The notes: generated by a model from the letters alone, not told the origin. Positions 28,569 through 36,481 are shown, counted from the stretch's first letter. The stretch is DNA of 64,000 bases from Gammaproteobacteria bacterium 42_54_T18 (GCA_002163245.1 MAAL01000115.1:44023-108022), one strand, 5' to 3'. Numbers and translations: made by a program.

Positions 28569-29564
28569 ATGTTTCACACAACACCCCACACAATATTTAA
28601 TAAAATCGATACTTTTTTTTCACAACATAGCCACGGCTGGAGCATGGGTAGTTTCGGCGCCATTGCTGAATTCACCTGGGATCCAGGTGAACCCATTCAG
28701 TGCTTTAATGATGGCCGAGTTGGTAGAGTTACACCCCGAGGAGCGATTGCTCTGGAAACGCACCAAGAACTAACACCTGTAGCGTACGAAACTATACGGA
28801 AAAACCCAGTACATTGGGGGCAAGCCGTTGCATTTTGTTTGCCTGAAGCACTTGCGAAACGAAATACAAAAAACGTGTTAACAGAGTTAGGTGTCGATGA
28901 TGCAGCACTACGAACTTCAGACAAGCAACAAATTCTGTTTGATATGGGGTTGGACCAAAAAATTGTTGATGTCTGTATACGCACAGACAATCCGACATTA
29001 ATTTCTAGATTACGTAATGCCTGTGGAAAAAACTTATTGGCACCTGATAATGACATAATGAAACACATCATTAACGCAGGGCCAACCCGTGTATTTATTA
29101 CCAACATTGGCCGCGCCGAAGTTTATCAACCAATCGGTATTGATAAATCACCGGAAGGGCCACATACCCACGTATTACCAAAATTACTTGCCAGTGGCCG
29201 CGCTTATTCGGCAAACACGCCAATACCAAACGGACTTCTACCGATGTTGACGCTACATGCGGCGAACCCTTGTGTTAATAAAATGGGAAAAATTAAGGTA
29301 TTTGAAGAAACCACCCATCTGGATTTTCAATCAACACTTCAGCAGTGGGGAGATGAAAACTATTTGTCACAAAAGAATGATACTTGGGAGGCATTAGCAC
29401 AACAAGTTAAACCCTGTGATTTTGACCCTGGAAAAAGCCGGCATTTACGGTTGGCAACTCGCATCGCCATTCGTCAGTACCAACATCTTCACCTCGAAAA
29501 TACAAGCACCGTTAATGAATGGCGAGAGGCCTTTGATAAGCTCATCGCGGAGTCAGTATCATAA
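28569..29564 (+). CDS. Unknown 331-aa protein inside the B12 uptake operon
   Basis: I do not recognise a characterised family. The protein appears soluble: no signal peptide or membrane helix. Notable segments are HSHGWSMGSFGAIAEF near the start, GRVTPRGAIALE, an ELGVDDAALRTSDKQQILFDMGL helix region, and GPHTHVLPKLLASGRAYSANTPIP near residues 197-218, plus a C-terminal Trp-containing helix. The gene begins three bases after btuC and ends overlapping the btuD start, so it is translationally embedded in the transporter operon under the riboswitch. This suggests a role in corrinoid handling, chelation or remodelling, but that is inference from position only. Confidence 0.8.
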   Translation: MFHTTPHTIFNKIDTFFSQHSHGWSMGSFGAIAEFTWDPGEPIQCFNDGRVGRVTPRGAIALETHQELTPVAYETIRKNPVHWGQAVAFCLPEALAKRNTKNVLTELGVDDAALRTSDKQQILFDMGLDQKIVDVCIRTDNPTLISRLRNACGKNLLAPDNDIMKHIINAGPTRVFITNIGRAEVYQPIGIDKSPEGPHTHVLPKLLASGRAYSANTPIPNGLLPMLTLHAANPCVNKMGKIKVFEETTHLDFQSTLQQWGDENYLSQKNDTWEALAQQVKPCDFDPGKSRHLRLATRIAIRQYQHLHLENTSTVNEWREAFDKLIAESVS

Positions 29565-30358
29565 TGCCCCTCTTAGAATTTCAATCAACATACTTTTCTT
29601 ATGACAAAGAAATCATTCTACAGGATATCAACTGTCAGTTTGAAAAAGGGGAAATGGTCGGGTTAATTGGTCCCAACGGCGCAGGAAAATCAACATTATT
29701 GAAATTAATTATGGCGGCCATCAAGCCAAGTAATGGGTCAATATTGCTAAAACAACGAAAAATATCAGGCTTTAGTACACGAGAATTAGCACAACAAATA
29801 TCCCTCGTACCTCAAGATACCAATATTGGTTACGCTTTTACGGTTGAAGAAATTGTCGCCATGGGTAGAAACCCACATCTCGGACGCTTTGAAATACCGT
29901 CCACTCGCGATCAAGACATCATTAACAACGCGCTTTCACAAACAGATTTATATTCTATGGCTCACCGTCATGTGAACACGCTATCCGGTGGTGAACGCCA
30001 ACGGGTATTAGTCGCAAGAGCCATTACCCAACAAACGCCCATCGTTTTATTTGATGAAGCCACCGCAAACCTGGATATCTGCCATCAACTTGAAGTACTC
30101 ACACTAGCGAAAAATTTAGCAAACAATGGTCACCTAGTTATCTGTGCGATACATGACCTGAATATGGCTGCTCGTTTTTGCGATCGACTGTTATTGCTCG
30201 CCGGCAACAAACTTCAAGCGGATGACAGACCACACAAGGTGCTTACCACAGAAATACTGCGTGATCACTTTTCCATAGCGGCAGATATTACCACCCAGTG
30301 GTGCGATAAAGTACCCCAGGTAACCATCACCCCTACCCGCTCCTTACATCAGACCTAA
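29564..30358 (+). CDS. btuD: B12 ABC transporter ATPase (BtuD-like)
   Basis: A 264-residue ATPase of the FecE/BtuD class: Walker A GPNGAGKSTLL near residue 38, Q-loop SLVPQD, signature LSGGERQRVLVARA near 141, Walker B IVLFDEATANLD, and switch His in CAIHDLNMAARF. It powers the importer formed with the BtuC-like permease. Its ATG overlaps the stop of the 331-aa unknown gene. The C-terminal ITPTRS tail is short, with no extra domain. Confidence 0.93.
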   Translation: MPLLEFQSTYFSYDKEIILQDINCQFEKGEMVGLIGPNGAGKSTLLKLIMAAIKPSNGSILLKQRKISGFSTRELAQQISLVPQDTNIGYAFTVEEIVAMGRNPHLGRFEIPSTRDQDIINNALSQTDLYSMAHRHVNTLSGGERQRVLVARAITQQTPIVLFDEATANLDICHQLEVLTLAKNLANNGHLVICAIHDLNMAARFCDRLLLLAGNKLQADDRPHKVLTTEILRDHFSIAADITTQWCDKVPQVTITPTRSLHQT

Positions 30359-30382
30359 CATCGATCAAAGAAGGACACAACA

Positions 30383-30955
30383 ATGACACCAAAGAAATCG
30401 TCAACAATAACAACCGAAGCTGAAGGCACTCTGGAAATCTTTCCTCTTCCTTGTGATACCGGTTTTTTATTAACGCTTGTAACCGATGTATTTGAAAACT
30501 ATTGGGACAAAATACACTTTGGACCTCATGTACAGGGAGCGGTGTGGGAAATACGAGCACCCCAAAAACCCGAGCGAATTAGCTTACCTGATGGGTATTT
30601 AACCGTTGACTTTGGTCACTGGCATTTCCATTTATGCATCGGTTTTAACAAAGGTACACGACGCAACCCCACCTCAGATGCATTAGCAAGGCACCGCTGC
30701 ACCGCTAGAACAGAACTATATCGACGACTACGGGACGACGGTAAACCCAGCAGCTGGGGGTTACGTTTATTTAATGGAGCTGGCGAGCAACAAATGACGA
30801 TTTTCTTGCCGAACCCGTATTTAACGATAGAACAGAAAGTGCTTAAGGAACCCAGTTTTGAGCATTTAGCCATGTGGGACCACCTACGCAGCACCTACTT
30901 GAATTTGCCCTCCGATCCATTGGATCGCCAACCGAGCAAACAATTGTGTGGTTAG
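30383..30955 (+). CDS. Unknown 190-aa protein at the end of the B12 uptake operon
   Basis: No characterised family is recognised. The protein is soluble and rather conserved-looking: a central TVDFGHWHFHLCIG segment (residues 75-88) with closely spaced His residues could bind metal, followed by RRNPTSDALARHRCTARTELYRRL and SWGLRLFNGAGEQQMTIFLPNPYLT. A ribosome site (AAGGA) precedes the ATG, which is 24 bp after btuD in the same direction. Its place in a riboswitch-controlled operon suggests a link to corrinoid or cobalt, but there is no direct evidence of function. No terminator is obvious between it and the convergent tonB gene. Confidence 0.8.
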   Translation: MTPKKSSTITTEAEGTLEIFPLPCDTGFLLTLVTDVFENYWDKIHFGPHVQGAVWEIRAPQKPERISLPDGYLTVDFGHWHFHLCIGFNKGTRRNPTSDALARHRCTARTELYRRLRDDGKPSSWGLRLFNGAGEQQMTIFLPNPYLTIEQKVLKEPSFEHLAMWDHLRSTYLNLPSDPLDRQPSKQLCG

Positions 30956-31007
30956 CTGAAGCCAGAGCTAACAAACACCAAAGTATAAAAGAACAAAGGT
31001 TAACTCG

Positions 31008-31847
31008 CTAATTAAGCGAAAATACAAAACCAAACTCTTGCCGACTGACAACAGACTTACCATTGCGAGTTGCCGGATTAAAACGTTCCTTTTTAACAAA
31101 TCCCAAAACTGATTGATCCAACAAATAGTAACCGCTCGATGATATTAACTGAACATCATGGGTTTCACCTAATTCATCGACAGTGAGTTCAACCAACACC
31201 CTACCCTCTTGTTGACGACGAATTGCGTTACGTGGATAGTCTGGTTTATGCCCTAATTGTGATTGGGCTTGCTGGCTGCCTTTTGATGTAGCACTCTCCA
31301 CCTGGGCGCTTTCGGTTTCGTTGAGTGGAACTATCGGGTTGGCTTTGTTTATTTCGTCAGAGTCAGTGATTTTCTTTTTTTGATGTGCATTTTCTTTTTT
31401 TGGAGTTAACTCCAAGTCCTCAACAGGTTGAATATCAGCTAGCTCTGTTTTTTCTGGCTTACGCTGATCTTGCACCTTCGCTTTATTGAGGGTCATATTC
31501 GTATAATTTTCTAGTAATTTCTTGCTATCAAGGCTTGGCAAGCTTTTTTTGGCCGATTTCTGATGAATAATATTTTTTATGCTCTTAACAGAATCAGACA
31601 CAAGTACGCTATTTATTGGTGAAAGAGATGGAGCCGGCACCCAGTGAATGGTGACAGCCATCGGTTTCTTAACAAGATCAATAGTTGCCAACGTAATATT
31701 CTGTGGCCAACGAATAAAAAGTAAAACCAACAACAAGGCCGCCATTAATGCGCAGATACAGATTCTCGTAAAGTCAGTCTTAATACGTTTTTCAGGATAA
31801 CCACTGTCAAAAATGACGAAATTAATGATCAACGTCACTAGACTCAT
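31008..31847 (-). CDS. tonB: TonB energy transducer
   Basis: A 279-residue protein with one N-terminal membrane anchor (ICICALMAALLLVLLFIRW, residues about 28-46), a charged periplasmic spacer rich in Lys, Glu and Gln (about 90-200) and a C-terminal TonB domain (DYPRNAIRRQQEGRVLVELTVDELG, then KKERFNPATRNGKSV). It carries proton-motive energy from ExbB-ExbD to TonB-dependent receptors; both receptors in this window are candidate clients. Its start overlaps the exbD stop by 26 bases. The N-terminal 25 residues may be over-extended. Confidence 0.92.
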   Translation of the reverse strand: MSLVTLIINFVIFDSGYPEKRIKTDFTRICICALMAALLLVLLFIRWPQNITLATIDLVKKPMAVTIHWVPAPSLSPINSVLVSDSVKSIKNIIHQKSAKKSLPSLDSKKLLENYTNMTLNKAKVQDQRKPEKTELADIQPVEDLELTPKKENAHQKKKITDSDEINKANPIVPLNETESAQVESATSKGSQQAQSQLGHKPDYPRNAIRRQQEGRVLVELTVDELGETHDVQLISSSGYYLLDQSVLGFVKKERFNPATRNGKSVVSRQEFGFVFSLN

Positions 31848-32259
31848 TCAACGCTTCAAAACTCTTAACTCCCTCATCTGCAGCAAATGCAATATTAGAA
31901 AATCCTGCTAACGTTAACTGCCCTAATACTTGCAACGCAACGCCTAACTCGGCCTTCCGGTCACCCTGAATTATGATAGATCGCGCCTTATCCCGGCTAA
32001 TTTCCTGAATCAATTTATCAAGAGATACAATCTTTCCGTCAACAGCAATATCGCCAGTCTTATTAATCGATATTTGAACGCTCTCTTGTTGAATCGTTTG
32101 GGTTTCTGAAACCTGAGGAAGCTCTAGAGGCAAGCCTCGCTGTACTTTCATACTCAAAAACATCACAATAAAAAAGACAAGAAGTAAAAAAACCACATCG
32201 ATTAATGGCAATATTTCAACCCGAGCATTCCTCGTTAGGTTTGCCTCATCCAGCTGCAT
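31822..32259 (-). CDS. exbD: ExbD/TolR-type biopolymer transport protein
   Basis: A 145-residue ExbD: cytoplasmic N-terminus with ILPLIDVVFLLLVFFIVMFLS, where the membrane Asp (LIDVVFLLLVFF) is the proton-carrying residue of the family, then a periplasmic domain with SIIIQGDRKAELGVALQVLGQLTLAGF. It forms the proton channel of the Ton motor with ExbB. The gene overlaps exbB at its start and tonB at its end, giving a compact exbB-exbD-tonB operon. Confidence 0.93.
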   Translation of the reverse strand: MQLDEANLTRNARVEILPLIDVVFLLLVFFIVMFLSMKVQRGLPLELPQVSETQTIQQESVQISINKTGDIAVDGKIVSLDKLIQEISRDKARSIIIQGDRKAELGVALQVLGQLTLAGFSNIAFAADEGVKSFEALNESSDVDH

Positions 32260-32908
32260 AACTCACCGACTGTAGCTTCACTGGTTTTTCTAATCGCTCT
32301 AAGGAAACTGACAGCATAACCTCCGCCTGCGTACCAACATATTCTAAACGTAACGCCTGCTGTTGAACCAAATGCCTAAATCGGTTGTAGGGTAACAACG
32401 CCATCATCGCGACACTCAGCCCTGCCGCTGTTGTAACTAGTGCCTGAGCGATACCACCAATTACAGCGCTAGGGTCATCAACACCTTTACCCCCTAGAAC
32501 TTGGAACGACTCAATAATACCCATAACCGTACCCAAGATACCAAGCATAGGTGCCAACGTGATAATCGTATCCAATACTGATTGCCCTCGTTGCATACGA
32601 TTGAGCTGTCTCTTTGCTGCATTTTCTAACAGCTGAGAAATGGTATCAAACGATGGTGCGGAAAAGGCTTGATTTAGCATGGATAGCGCGGGATCTTTGC
32701 AGCCACCCAATGGTTCCAATGGTTGATCCGATTTCAAATAAGATAGCGCCATTAATCGATCGTTAACGGCAGCCATACTCAACCGAGAGCGCAACTGCCA
32801 CCAATAAAACAGGCGCTCCAACGTAATCGTAATAAGTAGAAAGGTACAAAAAAGCAAGGGCCACATTAGTGGGCCGCCCTGTAGAAACCAGTTAGGCATC
32901 GTTAGCAT
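32246..32908 (-). CDS. exbB: ExbB/TolQ-type motor protein
   Basis: ExbB/MotA-TolQ family membrane protein. The frame is open to 33010, but the first 34 residues do not look like an ExbB N-terminus; the ATG at 32908 (MLTMPNWFLQGGPLMWPLL) fits the family and gives 220 residues. Three membrane helices are visible (WPLLFCTFLLITITLERLFYWW; the conserved LDTIITLAPMLGILGTVMGIIESF; and IGGIAQALVTTAAGLSVAMMALLPYN). It is first in the operon. A Fur-like box lies about 340 bp upstream, shared with the divergent sodN gene. Confidence 0.92.
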   Translation of the reverse strand: MLTMPNWFLQGGPLMWPLLFCTFLLITITLERLFYWWQLRSRLSMAAVNDRLMALSYLKSDQPLEPLGGCKDPALSMLNQAFSAPSFDTISQLLENAAKRQLNRMQRGQSVLDTIITLAPMLGILGTVMGIIESFQVLGGKGVDDPSAVIGGIAQALVTTAAGLSVAMMALLPYNRFRHLVQQQALRLEYVGTQAEVMLSVSLERLEKPVKLQSVSYAAG

Positions 32909-33359
32909 AGTCACATCCATCCTCGTGGGTGAACTATTCATTTTCCTCTGAAGACCTGACTTACAACAAAGAGTGTTGATTACAGTGGCGGGACCGCGTC
33001 GGATTTGCACCGAACTTCCAGCAGAGACAATATGAATGTAGAAAACAGAAAATAATACGTTAATAAATCTCGCAGCATAATAACGCAGCCAGTAATAAAA
33101 TGCGCTACTTTTACTCCATAAAATTTAGTCCAAAATGAGATAGCAACGTTAAGGGTCATCTCAATTTATTCAAAATAAGCCAAGTAACACCTCAAGATAA
33201 GCGTACAGAGGAAAGTTAATATATTAATTTTAATCCAAAGCCTTAAGTGATAACGATTCCCATTTGCATTTGTGCGTTTTTATATTAAGATACTACGTGA
33301 CTGGACTAACACTGCGGAGAGAGATCAAACAATCGCTATGTTTTATTTAGGAAATAATT
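32909..33359. other. Intergenic region between exbB and sodN
   Basis: About 450 bp (350 bp if exbB uses its longer frame). No further gene is seen. It must contain divergent promoters for exbBD-tonB and sodN. The only recognised element is the Fur-like box at 33249-33267; the remainder is AT-rich without clear repeats. Confidence 0.6.
33249..33267. promoter_or_regulatory. Candidate Fur box upstream of sodN
   Basis: GATAACGATTCCCATTTGC matches the classical 19-base Fur consensus at 13 of 19 positions, with a well conserved left half. It lies 93 bp before the nickel SOD start and on the far side of exbB, both plausible iron-responsive genes. Match quality is moderate. Confidence 0.55.
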
Positions 33360-33863
33360 ATGATCTACAATATGTTAAAAGAAATTAATACTATAATTCC
33401 CTTTGAGGAGGTACAGGCTCATTGTGATATACCTTGCAAAATTTATGACCCTAACGCTACTCAAATTGCTGCACTCAGCGTAATACGATTTATTGACCTA
33501 ATCAATGAACTCGATGGTGCTGACGCTGAATTTAAAATATCAGGCCATGCACAACTATCTCGATTGACCCGCCAGAAAGAAATCCACGCAAGCAATGTAA
33601 AAAATGAAGTGTGTATTATTTGGGGGGATTATTTCAAGCAACCTCAGTTTGATCAATTCCCAAACATTCACACATTGGTTCACAATATTATGTTAGCCGC
33701 ATCGGCATGCAAGCAAACGGTTAGCAGAAGTAAGGGCATATATCTATTGAATTTAGTGAACGAATTCTCAGAAGTATTCTGGGCAACAAAAGGCATAAGT
33801 ACCGTAAAATCAAAGTGTCCTTACCCACCGAATGAGCAGGTCATTTACCCCGAACATGGCTAA
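33360..33863 (+). CDS. sodN: Nickel superoxide dismutase (NiSOD) precursor
   Basis: The 167-residue protein has a 20-residue propeptide ending VQA followed by the nickel-hook sequence HCDIPCKIYDP, then a helical bundle (IAALSVIRFIDLINEL, HTLVHNIMLAASACKQTV, LLNLVNEFSEVFWATK), the architecture and size of SodN. Proteolysis must expose His1, and Cys2 and Cys6 then bind nickel to dismute superoxide. The canonical hook has Gly at position 7 (HCxxPCG); here it is Lys. The usual partner peptidase gene sodX is not adjacent. AGGA is well placed before the ATG. The Fur-like box upstream fits a switch from iron SOD to nickel SOD. Confidence 0.9.
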   Translation: MIYNMLKEINTIIPFEEVQAHCDIPCKIYDPNATQIAALSVIRFIDLINELDGADAEFKISGHAQLSRLTRQKEIHASNVKNEVCIIWGDYFKQPQFDQFPNIHTLVHNIMLAASACKQTVSRSKGIYLLNLVNEFSEVFWATKGISTVKSKCPYPPNEQVIYPEHG

Positions 33864-33919
33864 TAAGTGGAGCATAAACCCCCATAAAATAAAGGGAGCA
33901 AGCACCACTCCCAACTGGA

Positions 33920-33961
33920 GATAACCCCAACAGCCTATCATCACTTTCTCTTGGGGTTATC
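33920..33961. terminator. Bidirectional terminator hairpin between sodN and cysH
   Basis: An exact 11-base inverted repeat, GATAACCCCAA (33920-33930) and TTGGGGTTATC (33951-33961), with a 20-base loop, sits between convergent genes. A second small stem (GGGAG/CTCCC, 33894-33912) lies beside it. There is no long T tract, so efficiency is uncertain. Confidence 0.65.
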
Positions 33962-33970
33962 ATTCGAAAA

Positions 33971-34630
33971 CTAAGCCACTGGTGACTGCGTATGCAAACC
34001 ACACTCTCTATCACCCAACACTTTAGTTGGGTCGAAATAGTCCTCTTCGTCCGGTAGATTATTTTCTAAAAGATACCCTTCCATATCAACATCGGTCCAA
34101 TAAAATACTGGAGCAACTTTAATCAAACCAGTCTCATCCTGCGTAACAATATCTAAATTATTACGAAAAGGTGTTTGGTCTTTTCGTATTGCAGTAAGCC
34201 AAACTTCGGGAGAAAATTCCTGCATCGCTCTCTTAAATGGCTCAAGTTTTACTTGTCGAGTAAACTCATCGTGCAGCGGAGAATCAACATCCGGCACACC
34301 ATCCATAATTGAATCTCGTCTTGCCGCTGTCATTAATGGATTAAAAACATGGGTATTAAGCGCCATATCTTTAATGGCTTTCTCGGCAAAAAGATACGTT
34401 GCTTTGGTGTTATAACCAGAATCAATCCAAAGCACATCCATTTCTGAATCCGCTAGCTTAGCCATGTGCAAAATAACTGCTTCCAGTGGTCTGAAATTGG
34501 TTGTCACTATCGTTTTCTTATTAAGCCCTACGGCCCACTGGACAATCTCTACAGGAGATTTATCACGCAACTGGGCATTAATTGCATTTAGGTCCAACTC
34601 TTGTTTTTCTAAAGCACTTATATTTGACAT
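33971..34630 (-). CDS. cysH: Phosphoadenylyl-sulfate (PAPS) reductase
   Basis: A 219-residue CysH-family enzyme that reduces activated sulfate to sulfite in assimilation. It shows the nucleotide-binding stretch TIVTTNFRPLEAVILHM, VLWIDSGYNTKATYLFA, WLTAIRKDQTPFRNNLDIV and the C-terminal catalytic ECGLH. The Cys-Cys pairs that hold the 4Fe-4S cluster of APS reductases are absent, so PAPS is the expected substrate with thioredoxin as donor. It is a little shorter than E. coli CysH. It is the last gene of a leftward group, 14 bp after the 89-aa gene, and no other cys gene is near. Confidence 0.9.
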   Translation of the reverse strand: MSNISALEKQELDLNAINAQLRDKSPVEIVQWAVGLNKKTIVTTNFRPLEAVILHMAKLADSEMDVLWIDSGYNTKATYLFAEKAIKDMALNTHVFNPLMTAARRDSIMDGVPDVDSPLHDEFTRQVKLEPFKRAMQEFSPEVWLTAIRKDQTPFRNNLDIVTQDETGLIKVAPVFYWTDVDMEGYLLENNLPDEEDYFDPTKVLGDRECGLHTQSPVA

Positions 34631-34644
34631 CTAACACTCACTAA

Positions 34645-34914
34645 TTAGTTAAAAATTCTACGTAATATTATCTCTGCTTGCGCCGTCGCTGCCAGTGATT
34701 GCTGACACTCTATAACACAAGCAGAATAAGATGACTCACCATCAAAGGCTGCAACTCGCTCTCTGTCAGCCATTAAATTTGCGTTATAGGCGATAACTCC
34801 CAAGGTGGCGATACTTCTTTCCGTTTTAAAGCGTTTGGCTGGAACAAACTCAAGATTACGAGATTGCCCTTGGCTAGGCTCACCTTTGATCTCTATTTTT
34901 TTACGTTCGGGCAT
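34645..34914 (-). CDS. Small unknown protein, 89 aa
   Basis: Not recognised. A soluble protein with a basic N-terminus (PERKKIEIKGEPSQGQSRN) and a helical C-terminal half (ECQQSLAATAQAEIILRRIF); a single conserved-looking CVIEC pair of Cys is present near residue 67-71. A strong AGGAG site precedes the ATG. It lies 14 bp upstream of cysH and 49 bp downstream of the 53-aa membrane peptide gene, so it is probably expressed with both. Confidence 0.65.
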   Translation of the reverse strand: MPERKKIEIKGEPSQGQSRNLEFVPAKRFKTERSIATLGVIAYNANLMADRERVAAFDGESSYSACVIECQQSLAATAQAEIILRRIFN

Positions 34915-34963
34915 TTTCTACTCCTGGCCTGTGGTATTAACATAAAATAATTCCAAATTTTTA

Positions 34964-35125
34964 CTAAATTTTCGCTAACATCCAGCTTAATGCTCGATCG
35001 TTAGACTGAATATCAATGGTGATGAAATCAACACTATCCTCAATGTATACCCCACCCACATAAGCCATAACCATTATTGCGGACACCAACATAATAGAAA
35101 CAATAAGTGATCGGAAATCTGTCAT
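34964..35125 (-). CDS. Single-pass membrane microprotein, 53 aa
   Basis: A short open frame beginning MTDFRSLIVSIMLVSAIMVMAY has one clear transmembrane helix (residues about 6-22) followed by an acidic tail (GGVYIEDSVDFITIDIQSND) that would face the periplasm. GGAG sits six bases before the ATG, an excellent site. It lies 24 bp after the DUF2325 gene in the same direction. Function unknown; it may anchor or regulate its operon partners. Confidence 0.65.
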   Translation of the reverse strand: MTDFRSLIVSIMLVSAIMVMAYVGGVYIEDSVDFITIDIQSNDRALSWMLAKI

Positions 35126-35149
35126 AAACTTCTCCATGCAATTGGCTCA

Positions 35150-36400
35150 TTAAGCTGCAACTTCCTCTAACCCTTTGGCAAAAGCTGACAAACTCGCATG
35201 CGGTATCATCACCAACTTTTTATCCAAACGTTCGCAGTGTTTTTTTATACAAAAATATGCATCATGGCTCACACAATCCATCGGAAACACAACAGTATCT
35301 GCTTGTGCAAGCACAGAATCCAAACGTTGGCGACCATCATGTCTACCACCATCATGGTAAATAAATTCACCATTATACTGCTCCACCATTGTTCTCAGAT
35401 GAGCGCACTGACTGGCTCTGCCTCCAACATATAAGATATTCATGCCTTTTAGATCATTTAAAGGGCAGGCTGAGGTTTCCGATAATTCACATATATCTGC
35501 ACAATGGGAATCAAGCGCTCTGTCCAACGTCACTTCTACCGCTTGTAACTGTGATCGATATTCATCGACTGTTTTTTCTGCCGAGCTTTTTTCCGATTCC
35601 AATTGCATGATCCGTTGCTCTAATTCGCCAATACATGTATCAGACTGATTAGCCCTAGAAAGCGCCTTGTAAAATTGCCCCGTGACATTCTCGACCATAA
35701 GCTCTAGTTGCGCATACTTACCATCTAGCTCTATCTCATGTAATCGCTGGCGACTTTTTTCTAACTCCTGGATTTCTTGAAGGTGACCCTCCTTTTCAGT
35801 ACGTAGTGTTAAAATCTCCACATCTTTTTTACGCAGTCGCTTTTCCATCAGCCTCGAGTTCTTATCATAAGTATCCCGAGCAAGAGTTTGCTGATCTCGT
35901 AGCTTTCCTAACGATCGAATATCACTACGTGTTGATGCTCCAGATATATGAGATAACATATGTATCTCACCGATAACACGCTGAAGCAAACCTGCCGAAA
36001 CCTCAGGACCCGTTAATATCGCCCAGAATGCAGCGCCCACATTGCCACTATCTATGGATTCATCCCACAACCGCACCACCTCGGACTCAGTCGTTGTTTT
36101 ACTAAATTTCCGAATCGTTTGGCTATACTTTTTTTCGAGTAATTTATGAATGTAACGTGTTGGTTCGTTTGGCGTACACGCCGAATTTACAAATGCTCCA
36201 TGCAATTCGTAATCCGTCATTTCACCTTGCAGGGCTAAATCAAACTTCTTCGCAGTTTGTCGTAGTTCCTTGAGAGATAGGCATGTGCCAATAATGCTGC
36301 AATGATAAGCAATTTCTAACTGCCACAATTTCTTTCTTGGTGACAAGCGCTGACGGCGAACACTTGGAGTTTTGGAACGAACATCTGTAGGCGAACACAT
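35150..36400 (-). CDS. DUF2325 coiled-coil protein, candidate Fur-regulated
   Basis: A 416-residue cytoplasmic protein. The N-terminal 150 residues are helical, the middle (about 170-300) is a long coiled coil (EKRLRKKDVEILTLRTEKEG, QELEKSRQRLHEIEL, RIMQLESEKSS), and the C-terminal 95 residues match DUF2325: ILYVGGRASQCAHLR, HDGGRHDGRQRLDSVL, ADTVVFPMDCVSHDAY. The function of DUF2325 is unknown; its fold resembles a Rossmann-like regulator. The ATG has AAGG six bases upstream, inside the end of the 75-bp palindrome that carries a perfect Fur box, so iron repression is strongly suggested. It heads a leftward group with the 53-aa peptide, the 89-aa protein and cysH. Confidence 0.88.
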   Translation of the reverse strand: MCSPTDVRSKTPSVRRQRLSPRKKLWQLEIAYHCSIIGTCLSLKELRQTAKKFDLALQGEMTDYELHGAFVNSACTPNEPTRYIHKLLEKKYSQTIRKFSKTTTESEVVRLWDESIDSGNVGAAFWAILTGPEVSAGLLQRVIGEIHMLSHISGASTRSDIRSLGKLRDQQTLARDTYDKNSRLMEKRLRKKDVEILTLRTEKEGHLQEIQELEKSRQRLHEIELDGKYAQLELMVENVTGQFYKALSRANQSDTCIGELEQRIMQLESEKSSAEKTVDEYRSQLQAVEVTLDRALDSHCADICELSETSACPLNDLKGMNILYVGGRASQCAHLRTMVEQYNGEFIYHDGGRHDGRQRLDSVLAQADTVVFPMDCVSHDAYFCIKKHCERLDKKLVMIPHASLSAFAKGLEEVAA

Positions 36401-36406
36401 AAGCTA

Positions 36407-36481
36407 CCTTCTTAACATTTAGACTTTACATCTTAATGATAATGATTATCATTAAGATGTAAAGTCTAAATGTTAAGAAGG
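36407..36481. promoter_or_regulatory. Perfect 75-bp palindrome with central Fur box
   Basis: Two 37-base arms (36407-36443 and 36445-36481) are exact reverse complements around one G at 36444. The centre, TGATAATGATTATCA (36437-36451), equals the 7-1-7 Fur consensus. Because of symmetry the same promoter-like pair is present on each strand: TTTACA, 16 bases, TATCAT. The leftward copy would start transcription about 30 bases before the DUF2325 ATG, with Fur covering the -10 box. The outermost arm contains its ribosome site (AGAAGG). Confidence 0.9.

Noticed and set aside
36407..36481. Palindrome as a terminal inverted repeat of an insertion element or as a CRISPR-like repeat
   Set aside because: It is a single copy, has no transposase or target duplication, and its centre is a regulatory site.
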